Assembly (NCBI RefSeq): GCF_021568905.1
Contig: NZ_JAKGSB010000008.1
Span: 34,350-98,349, forward strand
Direction of reading: 5' to 3'
Origin: Zavarzinia marina
GTDB taxonomy: Bacteria > Pseudomonadota > Alphaproteobacteria > Zavarziniales > Zavarziniaceae
Length of the DNA: 64,000 nucleotides
Positions 17,280 to 26,592 of the stretch are shown piece after piece. Below the pieces are notes generated by a model. The model did no database searches. It worked only from the letters and a program-made list of their open reading frames with translations, and was not told where the DNA came from. Both the position numbers and the translations under genes were made by a program. Position 1 is the stretch's first letter; each line of letters starts with the position of its first letter.

Positions 17280-17756
17280 ATGAAAGGCGACCGCAACGTC
17301 ATCAAGGTCATGAACGAAGTCCTGACCAATGAACTGACGGCGATCAATCAGTACTTCCTGCACGCCAGGATCTACGAGAACTGGGGTTTCGAGCGGCTCG
17401 CCAAGCACGAGTACGACGAATCGATCGAGGAGATGAATCACGCCGACAAGCTGATCAAGCGTGTGCTGCTGCTCGAAGGCCTGCCCAACCTGCAGGACCT
17501 GCACAAGCTCGCCATCGGCGAGACCGTGCCGGAGGGGCTGGCCGCCGATCTCGGCGTCGAGCGCCGGGGTCACGAGGTGCTGGTGCGCGGCATCCTGATC
17601 TGCGAGGAAGCGCGCGATTTCGTCTCGCGCGAGATCCTGCGCGAGATCCTGGACGATACCGAGGAGCACATCGACTTTCTCGAGACCCAGATCGAACTGG
17701 TCGAGAAGGTCGGCATCCACAACTACCTGCAGACCCAGATCGGCGAGGCGAGCTGA
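17280..17756 (+). CDS. bfr: Bacterioferritin
   Basis: A 158-residue heme-containing ferritin that forms a 24-subunit shell and stores iron as ferric mineral. Ferroxidase residues are in place (E18, E51, H54 and the later E94/E127/H130-type region EEARDF and DDTEEHIDF). M52 is the expected axial heme ligand. The start at ATG 17280 gives the family's standard length and MKGDRNVIKVMNEVLTNEL N-terminus. GGAG lies about 9 bases before it. An in-frame upstream ATG at 17226 gives a non-homologous extension. bfd lies upstream on the same strand with its own spacing, so the two may be separately controlled by iron. Confidence 0.96.
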   Translation: MKGDRNVIKVMNEVLTNELTAINQYFLHARIYENWGFERLAKHEYDESIEEMNHADKLIKRVLLLEGLPNLQDLHKLAIGETVPEGLAADLGVERRGHEVLVRGILICEEARDFVSREILREILDDTEEHIDFLETQIELVEKVGIHNYLQTQIGEAS

Positions 17757-17768
17757 CCGCGCCGGCCG

Positions 17769-17791
17769 GCCCGCCGCGGACGGCGGCGGGC
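17769..17791 (+). terminator. GC-rich hairpin after bfr
   Basis: A perfect 9-bp stem (GCCCGCCGC with GCGGCGGGC) around a 5-base loop, starting 12 bases after the bfr stop. No T-run follows, so it may be a weak terminator or a 3'-end stabiliser. Confidence 0.4.
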
Positions 17792-17848
17792 GGGTCGTGA
17801 GACCTTACGGGTGCTGATGGAAAAAGCGGCGGGGCCCAGACGAGGGAA

Positions 17849-17897
17849 AGCCCCGCAAGTCCAAGAAACCTCCCGGAATTCAAGGACTTGCGGGGCT
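17849..17897. repeat. 14-bp perfect inverted repeat between bfr and tRNA-Lys
   Basis: Arms AGCCCCGCAAGTCC (17849-17862) and its exact complement (17884-17897) enclose a 21-base loop containing AACCTCCC. It ends 8 bases from the mature 3' end of tRNA-Lys, so it would form right after the tRNA on the minus strand, and also downstream of bfr on the plus strand. It could be a two-way transcription stop or processing structure. There is no T-run. Confidence 0.55.
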
Positions 17898-17905
17898 ACG
17901 TAAAC

Positions 17906-17981
17906 TGGTGGGCCGTAAAGGATTCGAACCTTTGACCTAGTGATTAAGAGTCACCCGCTCTACCAACTGAGCTAACGGCCC
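17906..17981 (-). tRNA. tRNA-Lys (anticodon CTT)
   Basis: A 76-base tRNA with encoded CCA. Acceptor arms GGGCCGT and ACGGCCC pair fully. D-arm GCTC/GAGC, anticodon stem GGTGA/TCACT with loop CTCTTAA giving anticodon CTT, and T-arm AAGGTTCGAATCCTT are all present. It lies downstream of mrdA on the same strand and may have its own promoter. Confidence 0.97.
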
Positions 17982-18007
17982 CCGCGCCTCACCGACGCGA
18001 GGCCGGG

Positions 18008-18036
18008 CTTGTACCAAGCATCCGCCACCTTGTCGA
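18008..18036 (-). promoter_or_regulatory. Candidate promoter of tRNA-Lys
   Basis: On the minus strand, TCGACA (complement at 18031-18036) and TACAAG (complement at 18008-18013) are separated by 17 bases. The TACAAG ends 26 bases before the tRNA 5' end. It is a fair match for a housekeeping promoter. Transcription from mrdA could also feed the tRNA. Confidence 0.4.
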
Positions 18037-18074
18037 GGGTTGATTTCAAAAAAATTTCCGGCCCGGCCCGATTC

Positions 18075-19955
18075 CTAGCCCGGCTTCCGCGCCCCGCCGG
18101 CGGCGGGCGGCGCGGCCTCGGCGGTACGCGCCAGGGGATCGAGGCGCATCGCCTCGCGCAGGATGTCGGAGGCGACGGGCGCCGCGGCGGAGGAACCGCC
18201 GCCGCCGTGCTCGATGATCACGGCGCAGGCATAGCGTGGGTTCTCCACGGGGCCGTAGCCGACGAAGAGCGCATGGTGACGCTCGCGCCACGGCCGGTCC
18301 TCCTGGCGGCGGCGCACGCCGGACAGCCGCTCGGCGCGGCTGATGCGCACCACCTGGCTGGTGCCGGTCTTGCCCCCGATCTGCATGCCGGGTTCCGTGA
18401 TGCGCGAGCGAAAGGCCGTGCCCGAGGGCGCGTTCATGACCCGGTTCATGCCCCTGCCCACGAGATCCAGCCATTGCTTGTCGACGTCGATCAGGGGGGC
18501 GGCCTCGGCCCTGCCGGCCGGCAGCTTGGCGAGACGCGGCTCGACCGCGCGGCCGCCGTTGACGAGGCGCGCGGTCATGGTCGCGAGCTGCAGCGGCGTC
18601 GCCAGGACATAGCCCTGGCCGATGCCGGCGATCACCGTCTCGCCCTGCAGCCAGGGTTTCTTCAGGGCGCGCTGCTTCCAGTCCTTGTCGGGGATCAGGC
18701 CCGGCTTCTCGTTCGGCAGCTCGATGCCCAGCTTCTCGCCGAGGCCGAACTTGCGGGCGAAGACCGACAGCCGCTCGATGCCGAGCTTGCGCGCCACGTC
18801 GTAGAAGAAGCAGTCGCAGGATTGTTCCAGCGCAGACTGTACGTCCATCCAGCCGTGGCCGCCGCGCTTCCAGCAGTAGAACGTATGAGTGCCGAGCTTC
18901 ATGTGGCCGGGACAGAAGACCGTGTAACCCGGCTGGATCACGCCGGCGTCGAGAGCGGCGAGGCCGACCACCATCTTGAAGGTGGAACCGGGCGGATATT
19001 GTCCGGCGATCGGCTTGTTGATCAGGGGGCTGCGCTCGCTGTTCTGCAGGGCGTTCCATTCGGCCTTGGAGAGGCCGAGGTTGAACGGCGTCGGATCGAA
19101 GCCCGGCGTCGACACCAGGGTCAGGATCTCGCCCGAATGGACGTCCATGACGACGGCGGCGCCGCTCTCCTCGCCCATGCGCTGGTGGGCATAGCGCTGC
19201 AGTTCGAGATCGAGGGCGAGGACGACGTCCGCCCCCGGCTGGCCCTCGTCGCGCGACAGTTCGCGGATCATGCGGCCCAGCGCGTTCACCTCCATCTGCG
19301 AGGTGCCGGCCTTGCCGCGCAATTCGGTATCGAAGGTCCGCTCCACCCCGTTCTTGCCGATCTTGAAGCCGGGCAGCTGCAGCACCGGATCGTCGGCCTT
19401 GGCGAGGTCGCGTTCCGAGACCGACGCGACATAGCCGATGACATGGGCCAGTTCGGCGCCGTAAGGGTAGTAGCGGGTCTCGCCGACGTCCGGCTGGATG
19501 CCCGGCAGTTCCGGGCTGTGGACGTTGATGGCCGCGAATTCCTCCCACGTCAGGTTCTCGAGCACGGTGATCGGCATGAAGGCGCGCACGCGCCCCATCT
19601 CGCGCCGGATGCGGCGCAATTGGTGCTCGGAGATCGGGACGATGGCATTGAGCCCGGTCAGGGTGGCGTCGACGTCGTCCGACTGCTCCTGGATCAGCAC
19701 GACGCGGAAATTCTGCCGCCCGGTCGCCAGTTCGTTGCCGAAACGGTCCAGGATGCGCCCGCGCGACGGCGCGATCAGGCGCAGGTTGATGCGGTTGTCC
19801 TCCGCCAGGGTCTGATAGCGCTCGCCCTCGAGGACCTGGAGCTGATACATGCGCCCGGCCAGCACGCCGAGCAGGCCGAGCTGGCCGCCCGCCAGCAGGA
19901 GGGCCCGGCGGGTGAACAGCTTGGCGCGGAGGTTCTCGTTCTTCTCGTTGCTCAT
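18075..19955 (-). CDS. mrdA: Penicillin-binding protein 2 (elongasome D,D-transpeptidase)
   Basis: A 626-residue membrane-anchored transpeptidase that cross-links new peptidoglycan during side-wall growth, with MreC and RodA as partners. An N-terminal anchor (ALLLAGGQLGLLGVLAGRMY, about 19-38) is followed by the dimerisation domain with SRGRILDRFGNELA. The transpeptidase domain has the catalytic triad motifs STFK (PPGSTFKMV), SCD (EQSCDCFFYD) and KTG (GGKTGTSQV). The start overlaps the mreD stop (ATGA). The genes run mreB, mreC, mreD, mrdA. The usual next gene, rodA, is not present: tRNA-Lys follows instead. Confidence 0.95.
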   Translation of the reverse strand: MSNEKNENLRAKLFTRRALLLAGGQLGLLGVLAGRMYQLQVLEGERYQTLAEDNRINLRLIAPSRGRILDRFGNELATGRQNFRVVLIQEQSDDVDATLTGLNAIVPISEHQLRRIRREMGRVRAFMPITVLENLTWEEFAAINVHSPELPGIQPDVGETRYYPYGAELAHVIGYVASVSERDLAKADDPVLQLPGFKIGKNGVERTFDTELRGKAGTSQMEVNALGRMIRELSRDEGQPGADVVLALDLELQRYAHQRMGEESGAAVVMDVHSGEILTLVSTPGFDPTPFNLGLSKAEWNALQNSERSPLINKPIAGQYPPGSTFKMVVGLAALDAGVIQPGYTVFCPGHMKLGTHTFYCWKRGGHGWMDVQSALEQSCDCFFYDVARKLGIERLSVFARKFGLGEKLGIELPNEKPGLIPDKDWKQRALKKPWLQGETVIAGIGQGYVLATPLQLATMTARLVNGGRAVEPRLAKLPAGRAEAAPLIDVDKQWLDLVGRGMNRVMNAPSGTAFRSRITEPGMQIGGKTGTSQVVRISRAERLSGVRRRQEDRPWRERHHALFVGYGPVENPRYACAVIIEHGGGGSSAAAPVASDILREAMRLDPLARTAEAAPPAAGGARKPG

Positions 19956-20476
19956 CGGAACGCCTCCAGCGACTTCAGACCGCGCACGATCTGGCCGAAC
20001 AGCCAGCTCACCACCGGATAGAGGGTGACCGACAGCAGCACCTGGCCGAGGAAGGGCCGCACCTCCAGCAGGAGGCCGGCATGGATCGAACCGAGCAGCC
20101 AGCCCGCCGCCGTCGCCAGCACCGCAACCATGCCGAAGCCGAGCCAGGCGATGGTGAAGGTGCGCGCGGTGAAGACCCGGCGCTCGTGCGCGACGAATTG
20201 CTGGACCCCCAGCAGGATCAGCGTGCCGAGGCCGATCGGCGCGCCGGACAGCGTATCCTGCAGGAGGCCGATGATGAAGACCGCCGGCGGCGGCAGCAGG
20301 GCGGGTTGAAAGATGGTCCAGAAATAGACCAGCATCAGGGTCAGCGCCGGCCCGGCGGCGTCGATCGCGCTGATGCCCGACGGCGCGACGCCGACCAGGA
20401 CGCACAGCAGGCCCACCAGCGGCGGCACCAGCAGCACCAGATTGGCGAGGAGGCGACGGGGCCAGGATTCCGTCAT
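19952..20476 (-). CDS. mreD: Rod shape-determining protein MreD
   Basis: A 174-residue integral membrane protein with about five hydrophobic segments, including the LPPPAVFIIGLLQDTLSGAPIGL region characteristic of MreD (a QD-SG type motif). It belongs to the MreBCD complex that directs lateral wall synthesis. It starts 8 bases after the mreC stop and its stop overlaps the mrdA start by four bases. Family length is typical. Confidence 0.93.
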   Translation of the reverse strand: MTESWPRRLLANLVLLVPPLVGLLCVLVGVAPSGISAIDAAGPALTLMLVYFWTIFQPALLPPPAVFIIGLLQDTLSGAPIGLGTLILLGVQQFVAHERRVFTARTFTIAWLGFGMVAVLATAAGWLLGSIHAGLLLEVRPFLGQVLLSVTLYPVVSWLFGQIVRGLKSLEAFR

Positions 20477-20484
20477 GGCGCCCC

Positions 20485-21516
20485 CTATTGCGCGGCCGGC
20501 GCGGGTTTGGCGGCGGGCGCCGGCGGCTGGGCGCCGGCGCCGTCCTGGGCCCCTGCATCGCCGTTCGCGGCCGGCGCGGCGCCACTGGTGCCCGAAACCG
20601 CGCCCGACGACGTATTCAGGGCCGGCGTGTTCAGGGCCGGCAGCGGCGGGCCGATCGGCGGCTGCGGATCCGGCACCGGGTCCGGCTCGGCGTCGTAATC
20701 GACGATCTTGACGAAATCCAGGGTCTCGAAGCGCACCCAGGGCCGTACCCTGACGACGCCGTTGGTCACCGCCTCGACCGCGCCGATGGGCAGGCCCGGC
20801 GGGAACATGCCGCCGATGCCCGAGGTCACCACCCGGTCGCCCGGGTGGACCCGCACCACGCCCGGCAGATAGGACAGCCGCGGCAGGCTGGAATTGTCGC
20901 CCTCGAGGACGCCGCGCGCGCCGACGCCTTCAAGCGCCACCGGCACCCGGCTGTTGAGATCGGTCAGCAGCAGCAGTCGGGCCGAACGCCGTCCGGTCGC
21001 CAGCACCCTTCCGACCACGCCACTGCCCGACAGGCCGATCTGGCCCGCGCGGACGCCATTGTCGGCGCCGGCATCGACCACCACCGAGCGGGCGAAGGGC
21101 CCGCCGCTTTCGGCGACGATGCGGGTGGTGACGAAGCGGGCCCGTGGCTCGCTGCGGACATGGAGCAGATCGCGATAGGCCGCGTTCTCGACCGCGAGGC
21201 GCCGCGCCGTCGACGCCCAGGCGCGCAGTCTCTCGTTCTCTTCATGCAGGGCCTGGTTCTCGGCATAGAGGTTGAACCAGGAATCGACGGCGGCGACGCC
21301 CTTCTTGATGCTGCCGATGGGCTGCGCCACGGCGTCCAGCACGGGCGCCATCAGATCGACGACGACGGCGCGGCCGCGTTCGATCAGCACCGAATCGAGC
21401 TTGCCGAGAATGATCAGGCCGACCGACAGCATCAGCAGCGCCGCGAAGGCAAACCGCTGCATCAGCACCTTGAAAGGTGCGGAGAAGCTGTTGAGTCGTG
21501 GTTGCGGCTGGCGCAA
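20485..21516 (-). CDS. mreC: Rod shape-determining protein MreC
   Basis: A periplasmic scaffold with one membrane anchor (FAALLMLSVGLIILGK), a coiled coil (YAENQALHEENERLRAW) and the double beta-barrel core with SGSGVVGRVL and GMFPPGLPIGAVEAV. After VKIVDYDAEPD it has a long tail rich in P, A and N (about 70 residues) with no predicted fold, longer than in E. coli MreC. The start is uncertain. No ATG fits upstream of the anchor except one at 21462 that would remove most of the cytoplasmic tail. TTG at 21516 has AGGGG at a good distance and is chosen. TTG 21522 is an alternative. Confidence 0.92.
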   Translation of the reverse strand: MRQPQPRLNSFSAPFKVLMQRFAFAALLMLSVGLIILGKLDSVLIERGRAVVVDLMAPVLDAVAQPIGSIKKGVAAVDSWFNLYAENQALHEENERLRAWASTARRLAVENAAYRDLLHVRSEPRARFVTTRIVAESGGPFARSVVVDAGADNGVRAGQIGLSGSGVVGRVLATGRRSARLLLLTDLNSRVPVALEGVGARGVLEGDNSSLPRLSYLPGVVRVHPGDRVVTSGIGGMFPPGLPIGAVEAVTNGVVRVRPWVRFETLDFVKIVDYDAEPDPVPDPQPPIGPPLPALNTPALNTSSGAVSGTSGAAPAANGDAGAQDGAGAQPPAPAAKPAPAAQ

Positions 21517-21572
21517 GACCAAACCCCTGGGGGATGCGAATCTATCCCCGAATGCCTGTGGATGATTTCAAA

Positions 21573-22688
<1,116 letters not shown>

Positions 22689-22866
22689 TCATCCGTCGCG
22701 GCTCAATGTGGAATCTGCATGGCCGGATCGCGGGGCCGTCCGGCGCCCGGCGCCCGGACGCGGGGTATCCGGGCGCGGCGGTTCCCCCGATCGCCAATTG
22801 CCTTCACGAGATCGACACGCGAATATGGTTCGTCGCCGGTCGCCGGCCAAAGCCGAGAAACGGGAC

Positions 22867-23199
22867 ATGCCCAGGGAAACGCGAAGCCTCTTCTTCTCGC
22901 CGCATGAAATCGTCGCCGCGGTCGCCGATTTCCATCTGCGCCGAAAGATGCCGATCCCCAAGGGCAAGATCGTCTCCATGTCGTTCAGCGCGCCGCCGGA
23001 CATCGAGGCCACCTTCCAGATCCTGGCCGAAGGCGAGACGGTGCCGGCGCGCTTCGTCCTGAAGGGCGAGACCCTGGCGGCCGCGCTCGTCTTCTATTGC
23101 ATCAATCGCAGCATTCCGATGCCCGCGCTGTCGCGCAAGCAACTGCGCAAGGCCGACGACGGGCTGGAGCTGGTCATTTCCAACATGCGCGCGCATTGA
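22867..23199 (+). CDS. Conserved hypothetical protein, 110 residues
   Basis: Starts MPRETRSLFFSPHEIVAAVA with no clear signal peptide or membrane segment. The middle, IPKGKIVSMSFSAPPDIEATFQI, has beta character. The C-terminal half looks like a small alpha/beta domain ending in LRKADDGLELVISNMRAH. I cannot assign a family or function. The ATG at 22867 was preferred over an in-frame ATG at 22825, because the intervening residues are arginine- and lysine-rich. Neither has a good ribosome site. It diverges from mreB by about 250 bases and is followed by a convergent Gfa-family gene. Confidence 0.7.
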   Translation: MPRETRSLFFSPHEIVAAVADFHLRRKMPIPKGKIVSMSFSAPPDIEATFQILAEGETVPARFVLKGETLAAALVFYCINRSIPMPALSRKQLRKADDGLELVISNMRAH

Positions 23200-23229
23200 C
23201 CCCGCGGCCGGGGCGGCCGGCGCCCCGGC

Positions 23230-23640
23230 TCAGCCCGGCAGGGCGCGGGGCACGGCCGCGAGACCGGGGAAGCGGGGCAGCCAGCTTTCGGCGCTCTCGC
23301 AATAGATCTCGATGCTCGGCGAAAGCCAGCTCGTGTCGTCGAAGGTGCCGGCCTTGATGATGGTCATGCCCGGCAGGGACGCGGCCAGCGTGATGACCGG
23401 CGAACCGCATTCGGGGCAGAATTCGCGCAGGATCTCGTGCCCGCTCTCGCCCCTGTCGTGAAAGGCCTTCAGCGTTCCCTCGACCGTGACGCCGTCTGCC
23501 GGCACTAGGACGGCGAGGGAAAACGAGGTGCCCGTCGATTTCTGGCAATGGGTGCAATGGCACACGACCGTCGCCACCGGTTCGCCCGTCATCTCGTAGC
23601 GCACCTTGCCGCAGAGGCAACCGCCCTTATACGCACTCAT
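23230..23640 (-). CDS. GFA family (glutathione-dependent formaldehyde-activating-like) zinc protein
   Basis: A 136-residue protein of the GFA/CENP-V fold. The zinc cysteines are visible: GGCLCGKVRYE, VVCHCTHCQKS and EFCPECGSPV. Family members were named after a formaldehyde-glutathione condensing enzyme, but most bacterial copies have no proven reaction, and one zinc is structural. The ATG has GGAGG nearby. It is single and not obviously in an operon, lying between the convergent 110-residue gene and the ahpF terminators. The function is best described as unknown. Confidence 0.88.
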   Translation of the reverse strand: MSAYKGGCLCGKVRYEMTGEPVATVVCHCTHCQKSTGTSFSLAVLVPADGVTVEGTLKAFHDRGESGHEILREFCPECGSPVITLAASLPGMTIIKAGTFDDTSWLSPSIEIYCESAESWLPRFPGLAAVPRALPG

Positions 23641-23817
23641 TTCCGATCCTCCCTTGGATGCCGGCGGATGATTGTCCTTGCCGCCCCGGACCGGTCGAGT
23701 TCAGGACCTGGTCCCGGCCCTGTCAATTGCCGATATGAGCGCCCGCGCGGCCGCCGATTGACGAAATGGTGAGATCGGGACCATCCCATGGTCTCCGTTC
23801 GGCGGCGCGCGGACGAG

Positions 23818-23845
23818 AAAAGGCCGCCGGTCGCCCGGCGGCCTT
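23818..23845 (-). terminator. Intrinsic terminator after ahpF
   Basis: On the minus strand, AAGGCCGCCGG pairs perfectly with CCGGCGGCCTT around a 4-base loop, followed by TTTTC. This is the clearest terminator here and ends the ahpC-ahpF unit. Confidence 0.8.
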
Positions 23846-23847
23846 CT

Positions 23848-23879
23848 GGCGCCTCCCGGATTGGGGGGAGGGAGGCGCC
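23848..23879 (-). terminator. Second hairpin in tandem after ahpF
   Basis: GGCGCCTCCC pairs with GGGAGGCGCC over a 12-base loop, directly before the intrinsic terminator when read from ahpF. It probably protects the mRNA 3' end or aids termination. Confidence 0.5.
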
Positions 23880-23894
23880 GGGGGACTCGCGCCC

Positions 23895-25475
23895 TTACTC
23901 CGCCGCTTCCGCCTGAGCGGCCGGGGCCGAGGCGCGGATCAGGTGGTCGAAGGCGCCCAGCGACGCCTTGGCGCCCTCGCCCATGGCGATGACGATCTGC
24001 TTGTAGGGCACGGTGGTCACGTCGCCGGCGGCGAAGACCCCGGGCACCGAGGTCTGGCCCCGGGCATCGACCACGATCTCGCCGCGCGGCGACAGTTCCA
24101 CCGGGCCGCCCTTCAGCCATTCGGTGTTGGGCACCAGGCCGATCTGGACGAAGATGCCCTCCAGCTCCAGCGTGTGAGCCTCGCCGGTCTTGCGGTCCTT
24201 GTAGGCAAGGCCCGTCACCTTGTTGCCGTCGCCCAGCACTTCCGTGGTCTGGGCTTCCATGACGATGGTGACGTTGGGCAGGCTCTTCAGCTTGCGCACG
24301 AGGACGGCGTCGGCGCGCAGCACGTCCATGAACTCGAACACGGTGACATGGGCGACGATGCCGGCGAGGTCGATCGCCGCCTCGATGCCGGAATTGCCGC
24401 CGCCGATCACGGCGACCCGCTTGCCCTTGAACAGGGGGCCGTCACAATGCGGGCAATAGGCGACGCCCTTGGTGCGATATTCCTTCTCGCCCGGCACGCC
24501 CATCTCGCGCCAGCGCGCGCCGGTCGCCAAGATCACGGATCTGGAACGGAGCCTGGCGCCCGATTCCAGCTCGACCTCGACCAGGTCGCCGGGCACCAGG
24601 GCCTTGGCACGCTGAAGGTTCATGATGTCCACGTCATAGGACTTCACGTGTTCCTCGAGCTCTGCGGCGAGGCGCGGTCCCTCGGTCTCCTGGACCGAGA
24701 TGAAGTTCTCGATGCCCATGGTGTCGAGCACCTGACCGCCGAAGCGCTCGGCCACCACGCCGGTGCGGATGCCCTTGCGCGCGGCATAGATCGCCGCCGC
24801 GGCGCCGGCCGGGCCGCCGCCGACGACGAGGACGTCGAAGGCGTCCTTGGCGTTGATCTTCTCGGCCGCCCGCTTCTCGGCGCCGGTGTCGAGCTTGGCC
24901 AGGATCTCGGCCACTTCCATGCGGCCCTGGCCGAAGACCTCGCCGTTCAGGAACACGGTGGGCACGGCCATGATCTGCAGGCGCTCGACCTCCTCGCGGA
25001 ACAGGGAGCCGTCGATCATCTCGTGGCGGATGCGCGGGTTCAGCACCGCCATCATGTTCAGCGCCTGCACCACGTCGGGGCAGTTCTGGCACGACAGCGA
25101 GATATAGGTGCGGAAGCTGTAGTCGCCCTCCAGCGCCTTGATCTGCTCGATCACGTCGGCGTCCACCTTGGGCGGATAGCCGCCGGTCTGCAGCAGCGCG
25201 AGAACGAGGGAGGTGAATTCATGGCCCATGGGCAGGCCGGAGAAACGGATGCCCACCGTGCCGTTCGGCCGGTTCAGGCTGAAGGACGGCTTGCGCACGT
25301 CGGCATCGTTGTCCTCGCGAAGGCTGACCAGGGACGAAACGTCCAGGATGTCCTCGAGGAGCGCGCGCATCTGGCGCGCGGTGTCGCTGTCGTCAAGGGA
25401 GGCCACGATCTCGATCGGCGACGTGGCCCGTTCCATATAGCCCTTCAACTGGGCCTTGAGATTGGCGTCCAACAT
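23895..25475 (-). CDS. ahpF: Alkyl hydroperoxide reductase subunit F
   Basis: A 526-residue flavoprotein disulfide reductase that reduces AhpC with NADH. It has the N-terminal twin-thioredoxin-like domain with the SCQNC pair near residues 129-132, then the FAD motif [21 protein letters not shown], the CPHCDG active-site pair near 347-350, an NAD-binding [17 protein letters not shown] and the final [23 protein letters not shown]. The length equals E. coli AhpF (521) within a few residues. The stop is followed by two hairpins. The 118 bases before its start, up to ahpC, contain a direct repeat and a small hairpin, which may set the AhpC:AhpF ratio. Confidence 0.97.
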   Translation of the reverse strand: MLDANLKAQLKGYMERATSPIEIVASLDDSDTARQMRALLEDILDVSSLVSLREDNDADVRKPSFSLNRPNGTVGIRFSGLPMGHEFTSLVLALLQTGGYPPKVDADVIEQIKALEGDYSFRTYISLSCQNCPDVVQALNMMAVLNPRIRHEMIDGSLFREEVERLQIMAVPTVFLNGEVFGQGRMEVAEILAKLDTGAEKRAAEKINAKDAFDVLVVGGGPAGAAAAIYAARKGIRTGVVAERFGGQVLDTMGIENFISVQETEGPRLAAELEEHVKSYDVDIMNLQRAKALVPGDLVEVELESGARLRSRSVILATGARWREMGVPGEKEYRTKGVAYCPHCDGPLFKGKRVAVIGGGNSGIEAAIDLAGIVAHVTVFEFMDVLRADAVLVRKLKSLPNVTIVMEAQTTEVLGDGNKVTGLAYKDRKTGEAHTLELEGIFVQIGLVPNTEWLKGGPVELSPRGEIVVDARGQTSVPGVFAAGDVTTVPYKQIVIAMGEGAKASLGAFDHLIRASAPAAQAEAAE

Positions 25476-25500
25476 GACGGTACACTTTCATTCGACACGG

Positions 25501-25546
25501 GCGCGACGGCGCCCTGCGGGCTGGCGGCGCGACGGCGCCCTGCGGG
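25501..25546. repeat. Two 20-bp direct repeats between ahpC and ahpF
   Basis: GCGCGACGGCGCCCTGCGGG occurs at 25501-25520 and again at 25527-25546 (26-bp period). Each copy holds the palindrome GGCGCC. A further 7-bp hairpin (CCCGGGG) lies at 25554-25573. The group lies in the intergenic part of the ahpC-ahpF mRNA. Confidence 0.7.
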
Positions 25547-25592
25547 GGTGGCACCCGGGGCGGATTCCCCGGGCGCCGAAGGGATCGCCCGA

Positions 25593-26156
25593 TCAGATCT
25601 TGCCGACGAGCGCGAGCGAGGGCTTCAGGGTCTCTTCGCCCGGGGTCCACTTCGCGGGGCAGACTTCGCCCGGGTGCGCGGCGACATACTGGGCCGCCTT
25701 GACCTTGCGCAGCAGTTCCTTGGCGTCGCGGCCGATGCCGTTGTCGTGCACTTCGATGATCTTGATCTGGCCTTCCGGATTGATCACGAAGGTGCCGCGA
25801 TAGGCGAGGCCCTCTTCCTCGATCAGCACCTCGAAGGCGCGCGAGATGGCGAGGGTCGGGTCGGCCAGCATCGGATACTCGATCTTGGCGATCGTCTCCG
25901 AGGTGTCGTGCCAGGCCTTGTGGGTGAAGTGGGTGTCGGTCGAGACGGAATAGATCTCGACGCCCAGCTTCTTGAATTCCTCGTAATTGTCGGCCAGGTC
26001 GCCCAGCTCGGTCGGGCAGACGAAGGTGAAGTCGGCCGGATAGAAGACGAAGACCGACCACTTGCCCTTCAGGTCTTCCTCGGTCACTTCGACAAACTTG
26101 CCGGCGTGGTAGGCCTGGGCCTTGAACGGCTTCACTTCAGTGTTGATGAGAGACAT
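25593..26156 (-). CDS. ahpC: Alkyl hydroperoxide reductase subunit C (peroxiredoxin)
   Basis: A 187-residue 2-Cys peroxiredoxin that reduces hydrogen peroxide and organic peroxides. The peroxidatic cysteine is C47 in [13 protein letters not shown], and the resolving cysteine lies near the C-terminus in [13 protein letters not shown]. The length is exactly that of the enteric AhpC. AAGGA lies about 8 bases before the ATG at 26156, while the longer frame to 26210 has no homology. It is transcribed with ahpF. Upstream lies a perfect 8-bp dyad that may be a regulator site. No oxyR-like gene is in the window. Confidence 0.97.
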   Translation of the reverse strand: MSLINTEVKPFKAQAYHAGKFVEVTEEDLKGKWSVFVFYPADFTFVCPTELGDLADNYEEFKKLGVEIYSVSTDTHFTHKAWHDTSETIAKIEYPMLADPTLAISRAFEVLIEEEGLAYRGTFVINPEGQIKIIEVHDNGIGRDAKELLRKVKAAQYVAAHPGEVCPAKWTPGEETLKPSLALVGKI

Positions 26157-26592
26157 CTGTCTTTCCTTCTCGGGTTGACGCAAAGCATACGAAGCACGGA
26201 CGTGACACACGCAACACGGGCCCGGATGCCGCGGGGTGAACTCACCTAACCGCCTGACTGCGGAGATAAATTGGCAGTCAGATTAGAATTATTCAAGTCC
26301 CTCCCGAGCAGGAAGTTCCGATCTGGCGATCAGCTCACCCGATCACCCGGGACTCTCTCTCCACAGTATGGGACGGGCGCCGTCGCACGCTCATTGCGGC
26401 AGATCAAGCCTGCCTCGCGCTTGCGGTTTTTCTGCGACTTCGACGCATCGCAGGCGTAGACTCGGGGCCGCGGGTCGCGGCTTGATCGTGGCGACCGGCC
26501 CGGGTTTTCGTCCCCGCCCGATGGTCCGGCGGGGAACACGGACCGGCCCGCGACATCGTTGCCGTGCCCCCGAACCATCGGGAGGAACGATC
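26157..26592. other. Divergent intergenic region between ahpC and the DUF2189 gene
   Basis: 436 bases with no supported gene. The ahpC side (26160-26310) is A+T richer and should hold its promoter. It includes a perfect inverted repeat described separately. The half nearer the DUF2189 gene is GC rich. Its ribosome site GGAGGAACGATC is the only clear signal. Confidence 0.6.
26254..26281. promoter_or_regulatory. Inverted repeat upstream of ahpC, candidate operator
   Basis: CTGACTGC and its complement GCAGTCAG lie 12 bases apart, centred about 110 bases upstream of the ahpC start. The spacer (GGAGATAAATTG) is A+T rich. The dyad does not match the ATAG-type OxyR spacing by eye, so another peroxide or iron regulator is possible. 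Confidence 0.4.

Noticed and set aside
18040..18060. T7-type run after mrdA as intrinsic terminator
   Set aside because: The T-run is present on the minus strand, but I could not find a convincing stem in front of it, only short GGCC pieces.
26254..26281. OxyR box before ahpC
   Set aside because: The dyad arms and spacing do not follow the four ATAG-type elements of OxyR sites, so I label it only as an operator candidate.
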